Of a stretch of DNA of 12,078 bases, positions 7,078 through 12,078 are shown piece after piece (positions within the stretch are counted from its first letter, which is position 1; each line of letters starts with the position of its first letter). Where the stretch lies: assembly GCA_030526935.1 (NCBI GenBank), contig JAUNBY010000054.1, positions 1 through 12,078 of the forward strand. The letters are read 5' to 3'. Both the position numbers and the translations under genes were made by a program. The notes under the pieces are model-generated. The model was not told where the DNA came from. It saw nothing but the letters and a program-made list of their open reading frames with translations, and ran no database searches. This DNA is from Clostridia bacterium. Its GTDB lineage: Bacteria > Bacillota > Clostridia > Christensenellales > Aristaeellaceae.

Positions 7078-7919
7078 TGCATGGAAAGACAAAGCGATTT
7101 TTGCTTGGCGCGGGGCGCGCGTTGCTGCTGACGGTTTTTTTGCTTGCGGTAATACTGCCGATTTATTGGATGACGATCACCTCGCTTAAGCCAAATCAGG
7201 AAATCATAAACGCGCAGGAGTTGACCTATTATCCGCATACCGTCACCGGCGAAAACTACGAATTGCTGTTTTCGATGTATAATTACGGGCAAATGCTGCA
7301 AAACAGCCTCATAGTGTCGGTATCCACGGGGCTTTGCATAACCCTTTTATCCATACTCGGAGGCTATGGGCTGGCAAGGTATAAATTTCAGGGAAAGGGC
7401 GCGATGCTGCTGTTTTTCCTCGTAACGCAGATGATACCGGGCATATTGGTGATAATCCCCCTGTATCTGATATTCGCTCAGGCGGGGCTTATCAACACGC
7501 GGTTCAGCCTGTTTCTGTATTATTTAATTGTCAACCTTCCGTTCTGCGTAATAACCATGCGCAGCTTTTTCGAGCGAATACCCTATATTCTGGAAGAGGC
7601 CGCGTATGTAGATGGCTGTACCAAGAGCCAGAGCCTTTTTCGAATAGTGTTGCCGGTGATGTTCCCGGGCATTGTGGCGGTATTTGTGTTTGCGTTTATC
7701 GGCGCCTGGAACGAGCTAATCGCCGGAACCATATTTATCAGCACTCCCGACAAGTGGACGATTCCGGTGGGACTGAAATCCCTGATTGGAAGGTACGACG
7801 TGAAATGGGGCGTGCTGATGGCGGGAGGAGTGCTCGCTCTGCTGCCGACGGCGATCATGTTCGCGGTTATGCAGCGCTTTGTAGTAGAGGGACTCACGGC
7901 GGGAGCCGTAAAGGAATAG
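7077..7919 (+). CDS. CUT1 ABC sugar permease, MalG/UgpE type
   Basis: This is a 280-residue second permease, partner of the preceding MalF-type protein. Its ATG overlaps the previous stop by one base. Six membrane segments are visible, beginning with the helix around residues 12-33 followed by the W-M-T-I-T-S-L-K-P motif typical of MalG-type subunits. The EAA loop reads E174-A-A-Y-V-D-G180, followed by a conserved LP and FPGI stretch. The ending AVMQRFVVEGLTAGAVKE is typical of the family. Length is normal. Both subunits would be energised by an ATPase encoded elsewhere. Confidence 0.95.
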   Translation: MHGKTKRFLLGAGRALLLTVFLLAVILPIYWMTITSLKPNQEIINAQELTYYPHTVTGENYELLFSMYNYGQMLQNSLIVSVSTGLCITLLSILGGYGLARYKFQGKGAMLLFFLVTQMIPGILVIIPLYLIFAQAGLINTRFSLFLYYLIVNLPFCVITMRSFFERIPYILEEAAYVDGCTKSQSLFRIVLPVMFPGIVAVFVFAFIGAWNELIAGTIFISTPDKWTIPVGLKSLIGRYDVKWGVLMAGGVLALLPTAIMFAVMQRFVVEGLTAGAVKE

Positions 7920-7922
7920 AGG

Positions 7923-7939
7923 CTTCAATTCATTTGAAG
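7923..7939 (+). other. Small intercistronic hairpin
   Basis: CTTCAA (7923-7928) pairs with TTGAAG (7934-7939) around a 5-nt loop in the 40-bp gap between the second permease and the fucosidase. There is no T-run after it. It may be a minor mRNA processing or stability element; a chance match is possible. Confidence 0.25.
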
Positions 7940-7959
7940 AGGGCCGGCGGAGGATTTTT

Positions 7960-9201
7960 ATGGAAGATATGAAAAAATGGTGGCGGGACGCCAAATTCGG
8001 AATGTTCATTCATTGGGGATTGTACGTGCTTCTCGCGGGGGAGTACAAGGGACAAAAGACGGATAACATCGCCGAATGGATCATGCACGATCTGGATATA
8101 CCCGTCGAAGAGTATCAGGCTCTCGCCGCGAGATTCAATCCCGTTCACTTTGACGCAGATAAAATCGTTCGCCTTTGCCGCGACACGGGAATGAAGTACC
8201 TGGTATTTACCGCCAAGCACCACGACGGATTCGCGATGTATCATTCGAAGGCCAGCGGGTATAACATCGTAGACGCCACACCCTTTGGCCGCGACGCGGC
8301 GATGGAGCTAAAAGAAGCCTGCGACCGCTATGGCATTCGCATGTGCTTTTACTATTCTCAGGCGCAGGACTGGCATCATCCCGACGGGTTTGAAGACGCG
8401 AAGCCCATGGACGGCAAGGACTTCAGAAGGTATCTTGATGAAAAGTGCGTGCCGCAGGTCAAGGAGCTTTTGACGCAATACGGCCCCCTGGGGCTTATAT
8501 GGTACGACACGCCGATGGATATGTCCCGCGAGGACTGCCTCGCTATGAGAAATCTCGTGCGCGAGGCGCAACCCGATTGTCTTGTGAGCGGACGGGTCGG
8601 CCACGGACTCGGCGACTATATGACAACCGGCGACAATTTTATACCGCTGTTGCCCTATGGCAAGGATTTTGAAGTCCCCGCGACGATAAATGGCACTTGG
8701 GGATACTCCTCGGGAGATACGCGCTGGAAAAGCCCCGAAAAGCTGTTGCGCAATCTGGTGAAGATAGTCAGCCGCGGAGGTAATTACCTTCTCAACATCG
8801 GCCCGGACGCTCTCGGAGACGTGCCGGAAAAGAGCGTTGAGGCGCTCGGGGTGATAGGCGAGTTCATGCGTCTCAACGGCGAGAGCATATATGCTACGCG
8901 CCCGGTTCCCCCGTATCCGTATGACATCGACTGGGGGTACTTCACCGCGAAGCCAGGAAAACTGTATATACACGTATTCGACGACATGCCGGACGTATAC
9001 CTCATAAATATGGGAAACGTTCCGCGCCGCGCGTACCTGCTCTGCGACGGAAGGCCGCTTGAACTGAGGCAGAGGGAGACCTGCGAGCATGTGCATTCGT
9101 GGCGCATATTCCTTCCCGAAGACCTTCCCAGGCAGATAGACACGGTGATCTGCGTCGAAGTAGAGGAACAGGACATACGCTTCGAAGAAATAACGGATTA
9201 A
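7960..9201 (+). CDS. Cytoplasmic GH29 alpha-L-fucosidase
   Basis: This 413-residue enzyme should release terminal alpha-L-fucose from an imported oligosaccharide by the retaining mechanism of family GH29. It starts at ATG 7960 after GGAGGA (7949-7954). Family marks include WWRDAKFGMFIHWG from residue 7, KHHDGF with His87/His88, the likely nucleophile Asp183 in LIWYDTP, and the NGTWGY segment, with Glu238 just before it as a candidate acid/base. RGGNYLLNIGPDALGDVP closes the barrel, and a short beta-sandwich follows. There is no signal peptide and there are about nine cysteines, which fits the cytoplasm. It lies 40 bp after the permease gene and 12 bp before the rhamnosidase ATG. Subfamily A or B cannot be assigned by eye, so the linkage preference is open; the acid/base assignment in GH29 is known to vary and is tentative here. 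Confidence 0.93.
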   Translation: MEDMKKWWRDAKFGMFIHWGLYVLLAGEYKGQKTDNIAEWIMHDLDIPVEEYQALAARFNPVHFDADKIVRLCRDTGMKYLVFTAKHHDGFAMYHSKASGYNIVDATPFGRDAAMELKEACDRYGIRMCFYYSQAQDWHHPDGFEDAKPMDGKDFRRYLDEKCVPQVKELLTQYGPLGLIWYDTPMDMSREDCLAMRNLVREAQPDCLVSGRVGHGLGDYMTTGDNFIPLLPYGKDFEVPATINGTWGYSSGDTRWKSPEKLLRNLVKIVSRGGNYLLNIGPDALGDVPEKSVEALGVIGEFMRLNGESIYATRPVPPYPYDIDWGYFTAKPGKLYIHVFDDMPDVYLINMGNVPRRAYLLCDGRPLELRQRETCEHVHSWRIFLPEDLPRQIDTVICVEVEEQDIRFEEITD

Positions 9202-9213
9202 TTGGAGGCCGCT

Positions 9214-11868
9214 ATGAGGGCTATAGAATGCCTGAAAAATCCCCCGCCCGAGACCCGCGCCGGTACGCGCTGGTGGTGGTACGGTTGCGCCGTGACCCGC
9301 GAGGAGATAGAGCGCGAGCTTAGCGCCATGGAAAAAGCCGGGCTAGGCATGGTTGAGATACAGATAATATACGAGGCGCAGGCCGATGACCCGGGAGCGG
9401 GATTGCGGCATATCGACTACTTTTCCCCGGAGTTTTTCGAGATTCTTGATTATACGCTCGACAGGGCGCGGGAGCACGGCATAAAGGTCGATTTTACGCT
9501 CGGCTCGGGCTGGCCGTTTGGCGGCTCGTTCGTGACGGACGTCATGGCGCCGGCGATACTCGTGCCGTATCAGCACGACGTCACAGGCCCCGCCTCTTTT
9601 TCCTTTGATTATACCTGCGTGCTCAACGGCGAGATAGAGCGCGTCATTGTTTGCCCCGTGGCGGACGGGGTCATGGACTGGCGAGAAGCGCGCGACGTGA
9701 CTGATCACGTCGAACCGACATATATCTATTCGTGGCGGTGGGGAAGCCGCCTGCGCGAAGTCGATATACCCGCGGGGGAACACAGAATATATACGTTTGC
9801 AGTGCAGAAATATAAACAGAACGTCGGAAAACCATCCCCAAACATGCATGGGCTGGCTATAGACCATTGCCGCCGCGACGTCGTTGACGCGTATATGAGA
9901 ACTCTTGGACAGACGCTTATCGACAGACTGGGACGGGGAAGATTCAACTGCTTTTTTTGCGATTCCATAGAGCTTGGCGGAAACAACTGGTCGGTGAACC
10001 TGCTGGATGAATTTAAGAAGCGAAAAGGCTACGACCTGTCGCCATACCTTCCGGCCCTTTGGGGGAATATGGGCGATATAACGCCGCTTATTCGGGGAGA
10101 TTACTTTGAGGTTTTCGGGGAATTGGCGCTGGAAGGTTTTTTTGAGACCTTCGCCGAATGGTGTCGTCGCCTTGGCGTCAAGTCCCGCGTACAGGCTCAC
10201 GGCATATGGGCGGATATTCTCAAAGCCTACGCCTCCGCCGATATACCGGAAGGCGAAACATTCGCCGAGCATGACCGCTGCTTCGTAAACACCATCCACC
10301 GCCGTCTGGCGGCGTCCGCGGGGATAGTATATAAAAAGCCCGTGGTGTCAAACGAGAGCTTTACGTGGCTTAGAATGCCGCGCTACCTCGTGACGCCCGA
10401 GATGATAAAAAGGGCGGCGGACGCCATTTTCACAGACGGTATGAATCAGATAGTCAACCACGGCTTTTCGTATTCGCCCGAAAACGTCGCAAAGCCGGGC
10501 TGGAATTTCTACGCCTCGTCAATGATCAATATGAACAATACCTGGTGGGACTATTATCCACCTCTGTGCGCCTATATCAACCGCGTATCCGCGCTCATGC
10601 GGGCGGGCGATATCATGAGCGACGTCGCGGTATACCTCCCTCAGGCCGACGTGAGGGCTAACAGTCCCATGTCCGAGCTTCACATGGCGCTTAAGCTGGA
10701 AGAGAGGATCGGGCGTGAAACCGTCAACAAACTGCAAAGGGCGGGCTACTGGTTCACATTCGTAAACGACGAGGCGCTTGAAAATATGCCTGAAGACCGT
10801 TTTCAGGTCATAGTGCTGGCAGGCGTGGAGAGGGTGAGCCTCGACGTCGCCCGCGCTTTAGCCAGGCTTGACGGCGCCGGCGTAATGATCGTAGCGGTGG
10901 GAGGCCTTCCGAACGACACCTGTGGATTCGTCAATTACAGTCAAAACCTGAAAGACGTGCGCGAGTTGATGGCGGGCCTTTATAACGTGCTTATCGCTCC
11001 CGACGGGGGAGACGGGCTTATTCGAACCATCGCCGTCGTGTGTCAGCCCGACCTCGTCGTGAAAGGCGACGCCGCCCGCGACGTGGGCTTTATTTGCCGT
11101 GATATAGATGGATCAAGGGTTTATTTCCTCGCCAACATCGCCGCGAAAGCCCGGCTTTGCCGACTGAGCATACCCGGCGAGGATCCGGTTCGAATATACG
11201 ACCCGATGTCAATGACGGACGTGGCGCCAGTAATCGTCGAAATAAGCGACGGGCGCACACATCTGGCGCTCGATATGGACGAAAACCAGTCGCTTGTTCT
11301 CGTCGCGGACGAGGAAGGCCTGCCGCCCGCCATACCCAAGCTGGACATACAAAGTACTTTGACCGGTTGGCGGCTGAGCGTAAACGGATGCGAAATTGCC
11401 CGGGATATGGTAAATCCGCTGGGATGGGATCAGTTTGAAAAGACGCGCTATTTCAGCGGAGAAGGTATATATGAGGCCGAATTTGATTGGCCGGGCGGAG
11501 AGGCGCGGATACTGTTTACGAGCGTCAACTGCTGCTGCACCGTGGAACTGAACGGCGTGGAACAGGGGCGGCTGTTCATGGCGCCTTACCGCCTCAGCCT
11601 CAAGGATATTAAGCCCGGAATCAACACGCTCACCGTAAAAGTCGTGAACACCTGGATAAACCATGTAATAGATCCCGCGAAGGAACCGGAATTTAGTCGC
11701 GAACCGGTATGCAATCAATGGCCTTATTTTAACGCCATAATCGACGATATACGCCATCGCCGCTTTGAACCGGTCAGGGAACGCGATATGATTAAGACGC
11801 CCCAGCCCTCGGGTTTGAACGGTGCGGTGTACCTGTTGAGTACAAAGGAGTGGCTGCGCCGATCGTAG
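9214..11868 (+). CDS. Cytoplasmic GH106-type alpha-L-rhamnosidase
   Basis: This 884-residue enzyme probably removes alpha-L-rhamnose from the imported glycan. ATG 9214 is preferred because GGAGG (9204-9208) precedes it; the in-frame TTG at 9202 lies upstream of that site. GH106 signatures run in order: RWWWYGCAVTREEI near the N-terminus, the HIDYFSPEF region, GSGWPFGG, DSIEL with Glu253, NLLDEFKKRKGYDLSPYLP, SNESFTW with Glu381, SYSPENVAKPGWNFY, and DVAVYLP. Glu253 and Glu381 are 128 residues apart, close to what I recall for the catalytic pair of Bacteroides BT0986; Glu348 may be the metal-binding glutamate. A C-terminal galactose-binding-like sandwich (about 730-850) ends with APYRLSL and VVNTWINHVIDP. 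There is no signal peptide and there are about 19 cysteines, including CCC, so it is cytoplasmic. It is shorter at the N-terminus than secreted relatives. Another deoxysugar substrate cannot be excluded. Confidence 0.88.
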   Translation: MRAIECLKNPPPETRAGTRWWWYGCAVTREEIERELSAMEKAGLGMVEIQIIYEAQADDPGAGLRHIDYFSPEFFEILDYTLDRAREHGIKVDFTLGSGWPFGGSFVTDVMAPAILVPYQHDVTGPASFSFDYTCVLNGEIERVIVCPVADGVMDWREARDVTDHVEPTYIYSWRWGSRLREVDIPAGEHRIYTFAVQKYKQNVGKPSPNMHGLAIDHCRRDVVDAYMRTLGQTLIDRLGRGRFNCFFCDSIELGGNNWSVNLLDEFKKRKGYDLSPYLPALWGNMGDITPLIRGDYFEVFGELALEGFFETFAEWCRRLGVKSRVQAHGIWADILKAYASADIPEGETFAEHDRCFVNTIHRRLAASAGIVYKKPVVSNESFTWLRMPRYLVTPEMIKRAADAIFTDGMNQIVNHGFSYSPENVAKPGWNFYASSMINMNNTWWDYYPPLCAYINRVSALMRAGDIMSDVAVYLPQADVRANSPMSELHMALKLEERIGRETVNKLQRAGYWFTFVNDEALENMPEDRFQVIVLAGVERVSLDVARALARLDGAGVMIVAVGGLPNDTCGFVNYSQNLKDVRELMAGLYNVLIAPDGGDGLIRTIAVVCQPDLVVKGDAARDVGFICRDIDGSRVYFLANIAAKARLCRLSIPGEDPVRIYDPMSMTDVAPVIVEISDGRTHLALDMDENQSLVLVADEEGLPPAIPKLDIQSTLTGWRLSVNGCEIARDMVNPLGWDQFEKTRYFSGEGIYEAEFDWPGGEARILFTSVNCCCTVELNGVEQGRLFMAPYRLSLKDIKPGINTLTVKVVNTWINHVIDPAKEPEFSREPVCNQWPYFNAIIDDIRHRRFEPVRERDMIKTPQPSGLNGAVYLLSTKEWLRRS

Positions 11869-11943
11869 GTTGTGATAAGTTGATAAGTTCGCACGCGGAT
11901 AGTCCGTGGATTGTTGCGCAGTCGAGCACAACAATGAGAGCCG

Positions 11944-11977
11944 CGCAGGGGAGAGCTCCCCTGCGAAAACCTTTATT
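11944..11977 (+). terminator. Hairpin after the operon, probable weak terminator
   Basis: CGCAGGGGAG (11944-11953) and CTCCCCTGCG (11956-11965) form a perfect 10-bp inverted repeat 75 bp after the rhamnosidase stop codon. The following AAAACCTTTATT is only weakly T-rich, so termination may be inefficient. It may instead belong to the repeat just downstream, whose own stem shares the AGGGGAG core. Confidence 0.45.
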
Positions 11978-12002
11978 ATGTAGCACGGGTTGGATATATT
12001 CG

Positions 12003-12078
12003 CGGGTTACACGACAACGAACCCGTAGGGGAGCGCATTGCGCTCCCGCCAGCCTGTAATCAGCGGGTTTGCGGCCGA
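12003..12078 (+). repeat. Hairpin-rich intergenic repeat, cut by the window edge
   Basis: CGGGTT (12003-12008) pairs with AACCCG (12020-12025), then GGGAGCGC (12029-12036) pairs with GCGCTCCC (12040-12047) around ATT. CGGGTT recurs at 11986-11991 and 12064-12069. GC-rich stem units of this look are commonly dispersed between genes in gut Clostridia; that is from memory, and only one copy is visible here. No gene is seen in 11869-12078. Confidence 0.4.

Noticed and set aside
9343..10299. Minus-strand open frame of 318 codons inside the rhamnosidase gene
   Set aside because: The sense strand carries ordered GH106 motifs throughout, and the antisense product has no family features.
11209..11934. 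Minus-strand open frame of 241 codons overlapping the end of the rhamnosidase gene
   Set aside because: No promoter or ribosome binding site, and it is antisense to the conserved C-terminal sandwich domain.
1..12078. CRISPR array, transposase, tRNA or rRNA
   Set aside because: No regularly spaced repeats, transposase motifs, tRNA cloverleaf words or rRNA segments were seen on either strand.

Overview
The window looks like a carbohydrate-use locus from a Gram-positive-type bacterium, probably a gut Clostridia relative. The reasons are strong GGAGG-type ribosome binding sites, a type-II lipobox on a sensor lipoprotein, an ABC sugar importer encoded without its own ATPase, and moderately high GC with AT-rich promoters. 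The lineage is inferred from style, not from a marker gene.

Layout. Positions 1-404 hold no credible protein gene. A near-consensus promoter fires leftward out of the window (hexamers at 159-187), and the RNA it would make (about 152 to 1) can form hairpins. To its right are two tandem direct-repeat pairs (268-307) and a good rightward promoter (321-349). That promoter reads a two-gene sensory unit: a membrane hybrid histidine kinase with a Cache-like outer region (405-2558), and a lipoprotein that joins an ABC sugar-binding fold to a 5'-nucleotidase C-terminal-type domain (2612-4456). A hairpin terminator (4466-4500) closes the unit.

A second transcription unit starts at a very strong promoter (4554-4581), preceded by an 11+11 bp inverted repeat (4518-4543). 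It encodes a secreted sugar-binding protein (4670-6007), two CUT1-type permeases (6094-7077 and 7077-7919), a cytoplasmic GH29 alpha-L-fucosidase (7960-9201) and a cytoplasmic GH106-type alpha-L-rhamnosidase (9214-11868). Two hairpins between the binding-protein gene and the first permease gene probably set a higher dose of binding protein. The unit ends in hairpins and what looks like a dispersed intergenic repeat (11944-12078).

How it may work: the lipoprotein and kinase sense a glycan or nucleotide-sugar-like cue outside the cell and signal through a phosphorelay. The importer, powered by a shared MsmK/MsmX-like ATPase encoded elsewhere, brings in an oligosaccharide carrying L-fucose and L-rhamnose. 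The two glycosidases trim it in the cytoplasm. No DNA-binding regulator, ATPase, or fucose or rhamnose catabolic enzyme lies in the window. The most unusual item is the binding-protein/5'-nucleotidase-C fusion paired with the hybrid kinase.
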